64,000 bases of DNA from Melanocharis versteri (taxonomy: Eukaryota > Chordata > Aves > Passeriformes > Melanocharitidae), in contig VZTG01004578.1 in NCBI GenBank assembly GCA_013397845.1, positions 1,974,213 through 2,038,212 of the forward strand. Reading direction: 5' to 3'. Below the pieces are notes generated by a model, which made no database searches, had not been told where the DNA came from, and saw nothing but the letters and a program-made list of their open reading frames with translations. Below, one piece after another: positions 38,681 to 49,832 of the stretch. Numbering within the stretch: the stretch's first letter is position 1; each line of letters starts with the position of its first letter. Position numbers and translations under genes: made by a program.

Positions 38681-39682
38681 CTCTTCAGACTGGATATGGC
38701 TCACATTTGAAATACTGAGTCGGGGAATAATACGGGGTGACATGGATGGAATGAAGGATTTTGATTCTGTTTGATTTTGAACTCCTTTACATTTTTGGAT
38801 ATAATTCAAATCCTGAAGATAAAACTATATTTGCTCATCATCAAGTTTAAAAGAAATCTGTGCACACCTTAACTATTAATTTAATGTGAAGAAAAGGATT
38901 CATTACAATTTGCATTTCTTAGTTCAGTGAAAAATTGGTGCTGTTAATGATGGTGGGAGCCAGGGGCCAGGAACCTGAGTCTACAAAGCATTTTCATACT
39001 GTAGGCATTCTCTCTTGGTGGTTTCTTTAGGAGTCTTTTACAGGAGCTGATAAAGCACCAGATGTCTGAGATGTTGAAATATCGTACTGAGAAGAGCTGT
39101 ATAGTCCCCGATAGACATTTTGAATTGTAAAGCTTTATATCAATATCTGTTACTGCCACCTACAACCATCTTAATTCCACAGCACTTTATTACACTGTTG
39201 TGAAGCAGTAGAATCTAACTTTGATGTTTGTATGTTGACAGCTGTGATCAAATTGTTTTCTTGTATGATCGAACTGACACACAGAAGGGGGGAAAAACTC
39301 AGAACAGTATAAAACGTATTTGAAAGCTATAATTGAACTTAAGTATACAATCTCTAAAACATTCTTCCTTTGTTATGCTATGTCAGATGTTAAATGCATT
39401 ATAACTTCAGTTAAAATTGAGACCATATTACGTTGCTTTTGCTTTATTTCTATATCCTTTTTTCCTCTATATAGTTATTGAATAAAATTTTTTATAAAAC
39501 CCTATTGCCTGATAGACTTGGGAGGGATGATCAACATACCTAGTTATTCCCTTTGGCGGGGTCTGAGAACATGATTGGAATTTTCTTTGTCTCTACATAT
39601 TGAACATTGATTTTTTTTTTCTCTCTTCTTTTAGTTTTAAGTTTAATGCATAGTCTCTGACACTGGACTTCTACACAATTTC

Positions 39683-39719
39683 CACAGTTATAGACTATGT
39701 TCCACAGTCTATAACTGTG
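39683..39719. repeat. 14-bp perfect inverted repeat with 9-nt loop
   Basis: Arms 39683-39696 (CACAGTTATAGACT) and 39706-39719 are exact reverse complements. The CC before the left arm is also repeated in the loop. Confidence 0.88.
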
Positions 39720-42700
39720 CTTCAGGCAGATGGACTGTCACTAGCTGGAGTTTTGAATATAAAACTTTTTTTTTTTTTTTAAATGTATTTCATACATCTT
39801 TGTTTTGTTTTTGGGTTTTTTTGAGAAGGAAGCTAAAAATTCTAGTAGTGGATAATAAATCCAGGTCATACAGAAAAATAGGTAAGAAATGCAATCATCA
39901 CAAAGAATACACCTTTTAAATGTTATATACATGAAGCAGTCAACATGGCCAAATTGTATAAATAGATAGCATCAGAAATAGAACTATCAAATGTAATCTT
40001 TGAGAATTCAGGAAGTAGATAGGGTAATTCATAGAACTTGTTTTTATAGGTCTCTTAAGTAAGTACTATATATGAGATCACAGAAATATTTCAGTAAATC
40101 TTTTAACACCTTGAGGAGAATTGCAGGCAGCAAGAGTTCACAAGCAAGAAAACATGTTAAATTAACTTGCTATCAAAGAAAATTCAACAATTCGCTACAG
40201 AAGGTAGGGTTAATGCAGTGAGAATAATAGGCACTGTTTAATTCCCTGACGTCAGTAGAGATCTAACCTATTAAATCAAGGGTGAATTTGAAATATTTTT
40301 CAAGAAATCACAAGAAAAGTAGTATATATAGCAATGTGTAGAATGAGAGCTTGAAAAAATACATAATGGCATTATCTTTCATTATGATTAATCTCTGATT
40401 AGATTTTTTTACTTGTCATAGCAGTGTTACTAATGACCTACATATCCCAGTGCTGTTCAAATCTCATTGAACCTCTTCATGAACATACCAGCAGAAGGCA
40501 ACAAAAATAGAGCTCAGTAAATTATGTAAGGTAAAGTATCTTTCTTTCTGAGGAGCATAACTTTAAATATAATCATCCAGATGTTGTACGTAACATTTTT
40601 TATTTATTTCTGTCACCCTGGAGGAAACAGATTCTATTCTCTGTAATAACAGTTTTCAACAGGTAAAGATGTGAAATGGTACTTTCACTCCAGGAAGTTT
40701 CTGACTAAATTTCTTGCCTGATTGAAAGGAAGGAGAAATTTATAATATGGTCATTGATTGGAGAACTTCAGGTACTAAGATCTGGAAAAAAAGTCATTAA
40801 AAGGGTTAAACACACATCATCTTCACCAAATAAAGGTTACAAGGGGTTATAATGACAGGTCTATGAATATTTGAGGGGGCAATGCCAAGCAGGGTCATAT
40901 AAAAAAGAGAAGGAAAAGGCTTATTGAAAATTACCTATCAAATCAATAAAATAATGAAATAATTTAATCTTATAAGTTTGCCAACTGAAGCCAAGTATAG
41001 AGAAATGATTGCAAATGTAATGTGGAGATGTATTCTGTGCTGGCAGAAATTTGGACTAATGACACATTATGTCTTTCCTGATTTTAGATTTTTGGATTCT
41101 CTGATCTTTTATAGGTTAAGAAGATGGGGTAAAATATCTTCCATCTGAGAGTAATTGAAAGATTAAAGCGGGGGTGCTGGAAATTTCTCAAAGAGTCTGA
41201 AAAACTTACTGCTATTGGCATAACTACTCCCAGTGAAAAGATTAAACAGTGAGTAGTAACGATTCTGGCTCATAAAGTTTATTTCATGTATTCATTTACA
41301 TATGTATATTACTATTCCTATATATTTAAATACTTGTGTCTATACTTTAACTTCATCTATGAAATTCCAAATATTTTTTTGAGATTGAAGATCTACTCTG
41401 TTTAACTCTGTTTAACTTAGAAAGCCTTTGGGATTTTAAGAGTTGAATGCTAAACTCTTTCCTATTCCAGTTTATCTTACTGAATAGTAGAAGTCAAGAG
41501 GTCAACCTTAAGTCTGCATGTATCCAGCCATTCATCATTTTACCAGCTGTCTTATGAAGAACAGGTTATGCTTGTTATCTTGCAGGTATCCTTATCAGAC
41601 AACTTTATCAGAGATGAGCTAAAAATCTGAAACAGTAGTAACAGTATCACAAGGTCAGTCAACAGCAATGTCAAAAAATAGTGTTTGTTCTCAGCTTCAT
41701 AATTTCCACTGCTTTCGGATACCTCTATATTCTTCAACATATACTTGCCTCCTAACAAAAAAGGACAGAATTTTTCATCTGTAAAGAAATAAATTGCCTC
41801 AGGAGTCTGTTCAAAGAATTTGTGCATCTACTAGTGATGCAAAGCAATAAATAAATAAACGAACCTGTATGGCATTTCAATGGAAAGTTGCGTGTTTGAA
41901 ATTAAAGCAGTCAAGGACCATCAGCTAGCAGGCTAATCTATGCAAATATTCCATTCTGTATTGAGAAGGCACTCACAGCAACATCATCCCGACTTAGTGC
42001 TTCATTACAGGCAAGAAGTAATATCACTGTCCATTGGTGCTAAGCTTTCAAAGTGACAAAGTACCACATCAGAAGAAAACTGATATGAATAAGAGCACTC
42101 CACTGATCAGAAGACTGCAGATGAGTTTGGGTGTCTCTGGCTTCATCAGTGATAGACATCAGCGTGGCCAGAGAGGCTGACACTTGAATACAGAACTGAT
42201 CTTCAGCCATAAGCTTGAATTGCTCTAGGTGTCTGCTGACTGATCAGTACTCAGCAGCAGTTCTGCCGGGGTCATCATCTACTCAGACTCACTTCTGTAA
42301 TTGGTACTGGTCACATTGTTAACACAGTTCAGCCAACACCCAACCAAGGGTAAATCACGCAAAATTTTGCATGGCTAAAGCAGATGTACGACAGCAAAAT
42401 TCCAGTCTCACAGCAACAGTTCACACTGCTCCCTGGAGTGACTCTTGGTGTCACTCATTGAATGCCCCTTTCACTCTCTAAAAGTTAGCCAGCTGGTTCA
42501 AATCAGCCTACCTAATCTTCCCCTTGAATCATCAGAGAAAATTGCTTCTCAGAAATATTTCATCAACAATAATGTAAGTCTATGAAAAAATGAGTTGCCC
42601 CTTGGGAGACGCTTCTCTCTTTCTGTTGACTAAAGAGCAATAAAGCCTAGATAACTTAGAGCTGAGGCTATTCACCAGCCTTTTAGAAGCCTGTGTTACT

Positions 42701-44084
42701 GAAGATATGACTGTAAGGCCAAGAGCAACAGCATCAATATAAAACTGAACTTTTAATAAAATTGGTAGGCTCTGATGTCTCCTGGGTTAGCAAGTACCTG
42801 TCTGCAGTGCTTGTCACTGGATATCTGTCAGGTCTAATAGAATGATGTGGCTGTGCACCTTTTACAGGTTGAACATCTCGTCATTTCTGGTACAATGCTA
42901 TTCATCGGGCACTCTTTGCAGTTTGCATTGTACATTATGAAGTTGTACAATAAACTGCTTTTTAGGCAACAAATTCTGTGCCATAGGAATGACTGCGACA
43001 CTGTTTGGCTTTATTTTGCTATCCCAAGTTAAATCTATGTACCTTTTTAGGCACTTTTATACTGCTAACACATGTGAATAGAATATGTTAACTAGAGATA
43101 GTAAAAGAGTGATGGACAGATCTGCGTAGAAATATTTTAATCATGTTTCCCTGTATCTGATGCTGTACTTGAGTTGTCATTGGGTCAAGCTGTTATTAAG
43201 GCAAATATTTGATTTTTCCTTTAACTGTACAAATAAAGGGTTTTGTCTGCTGCACAATGCTGTGATAAGATCTTTGCATGTTGGTTAAGGTCCTGGAGGC
43301 TGTATGATAACAGCATGAGAATAGGAAGCATTTACACTGCTGCTTAAGGTCTGTCTGTCTAACTGGTAAAGGAGGAAAGAAGGATACTTATATTCCCTGA
43401 GTACAGTGCCAGTCATTCTGTTTTCTTGACCAAGGTGACATAATCCATGTGATTAAAAGGGAATTTCTGTAAAAAATTTCCTTGTTTCAGTTAAGAAAAG
43501 ATAAAATAAAAATGGAAGTGAAGAAGTAAGAATAACTACCAGAATGCAGAAAAACAGAGTGTGAATTGATGGCATGATATATACAGCTAAGGAGGCCAGT
43601 ATAGATATTGAAATTAAAAAACAAATTCAGTTATAGCCCCACTTCTTAGGAAAATACAGGTAATTCTTCAAAATGGCCTTGGCAATGTGTTCCAACAGAA
43701 AAGAGATATTTGCATTTTCAGCATAACTGTAGGATTTGAAGAATTTGCTGCATCCAACTAATTTTTTCTGTTTATTGCAGCCTTAGAATATAGTGAAGAC
43801 CCCAATATGCCCTACTGTGATCAGGGTCTAAATACTGCAAAATTGACCTTTTATCATGTTAAATGTGAAGTGTGAAAGACTCTAATGTGTAACATGGAGA
43901 AAGACTAATTTAGAAATTTCCATGGCTACAGGAAAAAAACAGGCTCAGAGCAAACCATAAACTCTGCAGAAGAATACAGAGTGATATGCTGCAGAATGGC
44001 AAATACCATATTGAGCATGTACAGTATAATGAGAGGAATTAGGTCAGGAGAAGGGGGGCAGGTAATTAATTTTTTATCTCAGTG

Positions 44085-44400
44085 CAGAATTGGTGAAACT
44101 GTATTTGAGTGCTTTACACTGTTTTGGGCTCCATAATACAAAAAAGATTTTGCTGAACTGGAAACACTCCAAAAAAGGATAACAAAAATGATAAAAAATG
44201 TTTATTAAGAAAAGAGAATTTGCAAAGCCTCAGGAAAGTAGGACTAAGGCACAACATGAAAGCTAATTCTAAATACCTGCAGGGGATTAACAAAAAAAAA
44301 AAAAAGACTGGGGGTCGAGTAGAGAAAGAAAAAGTATTTCAGCAATCTGTTCAGGTACAAGAAAATAATTACCTCAAAATAACTTTGGAAAAGAGAAAAA
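44085..44400 (+). mobile_element. Old CR1 LINE fragment, sense orientation
   Basis: The order of diverged phrases follows the CR1 ORF2 C-terminus: 'gtttgggctccataatacaa' style text for 'ttctgggctccccagtacaa', then 'aaggataacaaaaatgat' for 'agggccacaaagatgat', then 'taaatacctgcagggg' for the 'taaatacctgaaggg' phrase. A poly-A stretch has expanded at 44290-44303. After it, 'tacaagaaaataattacctc' resembles the following CR1 phrase. The copy is very diverged and non-coding. Confidence 0.7.
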
Positions 44401-44574
44401 ACTGTGTCTGTGTGCAGCTTGCAGTCAGTCTCACGTGAGTCAGTTCATTGGCTTTCCAATAGGGAAACCTGAGGAATCAGTTATTTGTCAGTGGGAAAGA
44501 AGTACTTGTCAGTGTGAATAAGAGCATAGTTTTTTTTCTGTTTCTGGAATTCTGACTATAGGCTGAAAGAATCT

Positions 44575-44918
44575 CTTTCTTTCTCTTTCTTTTTCTTTCT
44601 TTCTTTCTCTTTCTTTTTCTTTCTTTCTTTCTCTTTCTTTTTCTTTCTTTCTTTCTCTTTCTTTTTCTTTCTTTCTTTCTCTTTCTTTTTCTTTCTTTCT
44701 TTCTCTTTCTTTTTCTTTCTTTCTTTCTCTTTCTTTTTCTTTCTTTCTTTCTCTTTCTTTTTCTTTCTTTCTTTCTCTTTCTTTTTCTTTCTTTCTTTCT
44801 CTTTCTTTTTCTTTCTTTCTTTCTCTTTCTTTTTCTTTCTTTCTTTCTCTTTCTTTTTCTTTCTTTCTTTCTTTCTTTCTTTCTTTTTCTTCCTCCTTCC
44901 TTCCTTCCTTCTTTTCTT
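44575..44918. repeat. 24-bp pyrimidine tandem array plus (TTTC)n/(TTCC)n tail
   Basis: Positions 44575-44862 hold twelve units of 24 bp made of CTTT and CTCTTT blocks, so alike that the period is exact. The tail to 44918 is simple TTTC then TTCC. Since 24 is divisible by three, the reverse strand reads as one open frame of twelve KEKERERK octapeptides (within 44509-44955). The regularity indicates recent expansion of a higher-order unit rather than a plain (TTTC)n run. Confidence 0.93.
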
Positions 44919-45582
44919 CATAAGAAACATGAGACTGGTAACACTGGAATGTCAATGAAACCTTTACTGAAAACCAAGATTTTCAAATGTATACTCAACA
45001 TCTGAGCCGACAAACAAAATATGAATAAAAGTGTCTGTAACTATATAACTAATTTGTTCACACATATTTGACCAGGAAGACAAAGAGTTAGTTCTGATTT
45101 GCATTAATCCCAAATGTTTTTCCCAAGTTTTCTCATGTTCGGAACAGTATTTCAGTGTCAAACCAGACAATATTTATTTATTTTCTGGTATTTAAAATAA
45201 AATAAAATTTTAAATAGCAGCTAAATTCAGGTAGAAACATGACCAGATCTGTATACTTAGGCTTAGCAATTTCCTGAGTTATTATACGCCAGGTATATTA
45301 TATACATATGGCCAAAGAATCTGTAAGGGAAAGAAAAATTAAAAAAAAACAGTTATAGGAGTTTTTTTTCAGTTAGACCCTGAATGCATATACTGCATGT
45401 GCCCAAATGCAAAACTGTGAGAAGAAGTATCCTTTTCTTCCCCCCATACTTTTAAATTATCATTTCTTTCTCTGGAATGGAAATGAATGACACTGCTCAA
45501 CAAATGTCAAAGCAAGCTGAATCTTCATGAAGCTCTAAGAATTCCTTAAATTCCCTATCTTTGTATTAACAGGAGTCTAAAA
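44919..45582. other. Unique non-coding DNA between the array and an LTR
   Basis: Nothing identifiable was seen. Confidence 0.55.
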
Positions 45583-45587
45583 CTAGA

Positions 45588-46169
45588 TGAGCAGAATTTG
45601 ACTGATGCACAGTTCATTTTCTTCATATTAGCTGGTATGGGGCTATGTTTTGGATTTGTGCTGTTTTGATAACAGAGGTGTATTTTAACAGGTGCTGAGC
45701 AGTGTTGGCACAGAATCAAGGCCTTTTCTTCTCACTCCACCCTGCCAGTGAGGAGGTTGGGGGTGCACAGTGAGTTGGGAGGGAACATAGCCCGCACAGC
45801 TGACCCCAACTGACCCAAGGGATATTCCATACCCCGTGGCATCATGCTCAGCATGTACAGCTGGGGGAAGAAGAAGGAAGTGGCGATGTTTGGAGTGATG
45901 GTGTTTGTCTTCCCAAATCACTGTTAAGCGTGATGGAGCCCTGCTCTACCAGATGTGGCTGAACACCTCCCTGCCCATGAGAAGTGGTGCATGAATTCCT
46001 TGTTTTATTTTCCTCTTGCACAAGGCTTTTGCTTTTCCTATTAAATTGCCTTTTTCTCAGCCCATGCATTTCCTCACTTTTACTTTTCTGGTTCCCTCCC
46101 CCTTCCCACCAGGGGAGTGAGCAATCAGCTGTCTAGGGCTTAGCTGCTGGCTGGTGTTGAACTGCAACA
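45588..46169 (+). mobile_element. ERVL-type solo LTR, copy 2 (older)
   Basis: This 582-bp element aligns over its whole length with the LTRs at 35593 and 49226. The 5' end is diverged but still starts TG (45588), and the 3' end is GCAACA. Flanking 5-mers CTAGA (45583-45587) and CTGGA (46170-46174) match at four of five bases, a decayed target duplication. The TATA box position reads TGTACA, while the ATTAAA signal (46040-46045) is kept. It is a solo LTR. Confidence 0.88.
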
Positions 46170-46174
46170 CTGGA

Positions 46175-48024
46175 AAGCCATCTTACTAGCTGCACTTGAT
46201 ATATAACAAAATACACCAAAATAAAATATTTACCTATATTAATAAGAGGACAGGGCGGTTTTACATCAGAACAGTGGGCTTTTTGGTCTGGGGTATTTGT
46301 CTGTCTCTCTGTTTTGCACTTTGCATTTATTTTAAAGTGAATTTTGATTTTTTTTTGGTTTTTCTGTTTATCAGTAAAGGACTATGATGAATCATCTCCT
46401 CAAGGCTGGACCTGAAATCACAATACATAACTTCTAATTTATATAGAAAAACAAAGCTATATAATGGAAAGACATTGATCATAGGAAATCAGAAAGTGCA
46501 AATTACACTCCCATGGGTAAGAATGCTTTAGAAGCTAGCTTCTGTTTTCCTAAGCAGTGAAAGAATTTTAGTTGGATGATTTCACTGCAATATAATGGGA
46601 ACTGTGTGGCTTAATTCCCAGACACTACTACAAAATCTTGAGGGCTAATTACCAATTTCAGTCTTCTGCTTTACATGTTTAATTATATACAGTAGCATTG
46701 TAGATCTGACAAATGGTGAGAGAAATACACCTTTAGTTTCTGGAAATATGCTGTAGGCACTAAGCAGATAATGCTTATAACAATAAAATGAAATATACAT
46801 TCCTGTTTCAAATTTAGCCATGTTTATTAAGGATGAAAGGGTTCGTGTGAAATTTTGTGAAAAGGATGAAAGTACTCCCTGCTCTAGAGTGTACATTTAA
46901 ATTTCACATGACGCCACCTCCAGCTAATTGTTAAATTGGGTCAGAGAATTCTGATCCATTATGTTAACTCTTCATTGAGAATTTAGTACGTTCTTGAGTC
47001 ACATACCTAACCTCTGTTCAGCAGTGAATGTACCAATTAATTTGATTTATTCCAATTAATTGACAATAATTTTGGAGTAAAATTATTTGTAGTTAATATG
47101 GACTTTTCCTGGATCTCACTGTATTTTCCTCTCTCTCCTTAATGAAAGAGAAAAAAATGAAATCTTGTACCTTTCTAAAATCTGCTTCTCAGGAAAAACA
47201 ATCAAATGTAATTTTTTAGGTACGCTAGCAGTTACAGAAAATTGGCTATGTGAAAGAGTCCGGTGGCTTTAGGCCAACGAGTACATCTGGATAAACTAGT
47301 AGAAGACTGCCACAGCACAGATACAAATATCTGTTCACCTAGAAAAGCCCACAGAAGTGCATGCTCTGTGCTGCAGTTGTTCTGTTGCTTTCATTTATCA
47401 TTTCAAGCTGTGTTATTTTGATGGCTTTTCAGTTGCAGGAGTACCAGTGCTGATGCAGAGATAATGAAATACTGAAAGCATCAAACAACAGGGATGTCTG
47501 TAACTGGTAATGGGCATCCTTCCTCAGTTTATTAACTCCAGCTGTGCTGTTTGACAGCTTTTGTGAAGAGATACAGCGCAATGTGAGAATACTGTCTGGA
47601 GAATGAAGAAGCTAGTGTCAGGAATTAAACTGCATCACACACAGTCTCTACAAGAAGAATTTCAGAATGTAAAAAGGATCATCATCTTTCAAAATTACGA
47701 CCTCCATCTTCATCAGACCATAAAGTGACCAATATGGAGGCCTTCAGTTCAAGTTTCAGCATGCAGCACTTTTATCACAGTGCAGTTATTTTCTGATCTG
47801 ATCAGAACAGAGAAGTTTTGGAGTGTAGTGGTTCTGCTGAATCTACAAGAGCTGTTAAACTCAGGACACTAAGTGTCCATCCAGGGCTGCTCTCACACAC
47901 TAGTGCCAACAACAGATTATATAACTCAGGCCACATGCAATCCTACAGGATTTTATATATACATTTAAAACAACAAAACTTTGAGTGACTGTATTACCAC
48001 TACCAAGGAATAGTGTTTTGGGTT
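46175..48024. other. Unique non-coding DNA between LTRs
   Basis: No retroviral internal sequence is seen, which argues against the flanking LTRs being a provirus pair. Nothing else was recognised. Confidence 0.55.
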
Positions 48025-49068
48025 TGGGTGGCAAGCATTTGGTAACAGGGATACAGGGTTTCTCCCTCTGAGAAGTTGCCTGATGCTTTTGCTGTGTCCA
48101 ACAGAGCCAAAGCTGCTGGACCCAAAACAGACCTGCTGCTGGCCAAGGCTGAGCCCATCAGTGATGGCACTAGTGTCTCTGGGATAGTGTATAGAGGAGG
48201 GGAGAAAAAGCTGCACAGAACAGCAGCCAGGAGACAGAAATGAGGAAAATGTGAAAGAGCTCTGCAGACATCAAAGTCAGTGAAAAAGGGGAGGAGGTGC
48301 TTCAGGCACGAGAGCAGAGATTCCCCTGCAGCCCATGGTGAAGACTGTGGTGAGGCAGCTGTGCCCCTGCAGCCCACGGAGGCCCATGGGGATACAGAGA
48401 TCCACCTGCAGCCTGTGTAGGACTCCATGCCAGAGCAGGGGGATGCCTGAAGGAAGCTGTTACCCTGTGGGAAGCCCATGGTGGAGCAGGCTGCTGGCAG
48501 GACCTGTGGACCCATGCAGGGTGAAGCCCACACTGAATCAGGTTTTCTGGCAGCACTTGTGACCCTGTGGGGGCCCCAGGCTGTAGCAGCCTGTTCCCAA
48601 AGTACTGCACCCTGTGGGAGGGACTCATCCTGGAGCAGTTCATGAAGAACTCCAGCCTGTGGGAAGGACTCGCACTGGAGAGGTTCATGGAGAATCATTT
48701 CCCGTGGGAGGGTCCCCTTGCTGGAGCCAGGAAGGAGTGTGAGGAGGAAGAAGTGACAGAGACAACTGATGATGAACTGACTGTAATGCCCATTTCCTAT
48801 CCACCTGTGCAGCTGGGGGGAGGCAGTAAAAAACATCAGGAGTGAAGTTGTGCCTGGGATGAAGGCAGGGCTGAGGGCAAGGTGGTTTTAAGAATCAGGT
48901 TTTAGTTCTCATTATTCTATTCTGATTTGATTGGTAGTATATGTTTATAATATGTTTTTCCCATGATAGCAATGAGTGAGTGATATTTCCCTGTCTGTAT
49001 CTTGACCCACGAGCTTTTTATCACATTTTCTCTCCTTTGTCCAGCTGAGAGGAGTTCAGTCCACCACA
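48025..49068 (+). mobile_element. Long (about 1.04 kb) ERVL-like solo LTR, second family, copy B
   Basis: This copy is clearly homologous to 54112-55203. Shared phrases in order include 'gctggccaaggctgagcc', 'ctctgggata', 'caaagtcagtgaa', 'gagcagggggatgcc', 'ggcaggacctgtg', repeated 'ctgtggga...ggact' units, and a 3' 'ctgatttgattggta' tail ending CCACCACA. The GC-rich central part contrasts with the AT-rich flanks. Compared with the other copy, about 60 bp before the 3' end is missing and the AATAAA is degraded. No target duplication is evident. Long antisense frames inside it are a product of its sequence pattern. Confidence 0.85.
48612..48746 (+). repeat. Three 45-bp internal repeats within LTR copy B
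   Basis: Units start at 48612, 48657 and 48702, each beginning C(T/C)GTGGGA and containing CTGGAG. The third unit is more diverged. The period of 45 bp is a multiple of three and helps keep an antisense frame open. Confidence 0.75.
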
Positions 49069-49501
49069 CCTTGGCAAATCAGTATGACTCCTCTTCTTGG
49101 TAAAAGAGCTGGCCTTTCAGCTGTTAATGCAGCTGCATACATATGAATTTGTGTGAGGAAGAAATTGGGTGAACCATGACAATACTTATCTGCTGCTAAT
49201 AATAAAATCTTAATAAAGAAATACTTTTGCTGGGTTTGGCTGGGATAGAGTTAATTTCCTTTACAGTGTCTGGCCTGAGGCTGTCTTTTGGATTTGTGCT
49301 GAACAGAGGGTTCATAATACAGAGATGTTTTTGTTATTGCTGAGCAGGGCTTACACAGAGCTGAGGTCTTTTCTGCTTTTCGGACTGCCACGCTGGCAAG
49401 GGGACTGGGAGTGTGTGGGAGGTTGGGAGGAGACACAGCCAGAACAGGTGACCCAAACTGACCAAAGGGATATTCCAGATCATGTGACATCATGCTCAGT
49501 A

Positions 49502-49507
49502 TATAAA
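49502..49507 (+). promoter_or_regulatory. LTR TATA box
   Basis: TATAAA in 'cagtatataaagcggggg', same place as in the LTR at 35593. Confidence 0.65.
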
Positions 49508-49655
49508 GCGGGGGAAGAAGGAGGAAGGGTGGGACATTTGGAATGATGGTGTTTGTCTTCCCGAGTCACTGTTGTGCGTGAAGGGCCCCTGCTCTCCTAG
49601 GGGTGGTTGAACACCTGACTGCTCATGGGGAGTACTGCATGAATTTCTTTCTTGA

Positions 49656-49685
49656 CTTTGCTTTGCTTTGCTTTGCTTTGCTTTG
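49656..49685. repeat. (CTTTG)6 pentanucleotide repeat in LTR
   Basis: Six perfect CTTTG units. The sister LTRs have only one or two, so this is a copy-specific expansion. Confidence 0.9.
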
Positions 49686-49710
49686 CTTGTGTGCATGACT
49701 TACATTCCCT

Positions 49711-49716
49711 ATTAAA
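49711..49716 (+). terminator. LTR polyadenylation signal
   Basis: ATTAAA, conserved with the other two related LTRs. Confidence 0.65.
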
Positions 49717-49832
49717 CTCTCTTAATCTGAACCCATGAGTATTCCAACTTTTACCCTTCCAATTCTCTCCCTGATCTTCCTGCTAGGGGAGTGAGCAGCT
49801 GTGTGGGTTGTTGGCTGGGGTTAAATCACAAC

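Larger units (their letters stand above)
36187..44084. other. Unique AT-rich non-coding DNA
   Basis: No coding exon or transposon family was identified. Two perfect short inverted repeats (38643-38680 and 39683-39719) are listed separately. A somewhat less AT-rich stretch at about 42000-42560 shows no long frame or recognisable repeat. Confidence 0.5.
49226..49832 (+). mobile_element. ERVL-type solo LTR, copy 3
   Basis: About 607 bp, very similar to the LTR at 35593. It starts near TTTGCTGGGTTTGGCTGGGA and ends near 'ttaaatcacaac'. TATAAA is at 49502-49507 and ATTAAA at 49711-49716. It carries a (CTTTG)6 run at 49656-49685 in the R/U5 region. No clean target duplication was found, so the last few bases of each end are uncertain. 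It lies only 157 bp downstream of the longer LTR family copy. Confidence 0.9.

Noticed and set aside
40245..40256. CRE-like TGACGTCA site
   Set aside because: A single 8-bp match in 64 kb is expected by chance about once and has no promoter context.
44509..44955. 148-codon charged open frame as a protein gene
   Set aside because: It is a translated tandem repeat of 24-bp units with no unique coding part.
35593..46169. LTRs at 35593 and 45588 as the two ends of one provirus
   Set aside because: Each has its own different target duplication, they differ in decay, and no gag, pol or env sequence lies between them.
48000..48836. 278-codon reverse-strand open frame as a protein gene
   Set aside because: It lies antisense within a repeated LTR, and its repeating peptide text follows the 45-bp LTR repeats. 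No known domain is visible.
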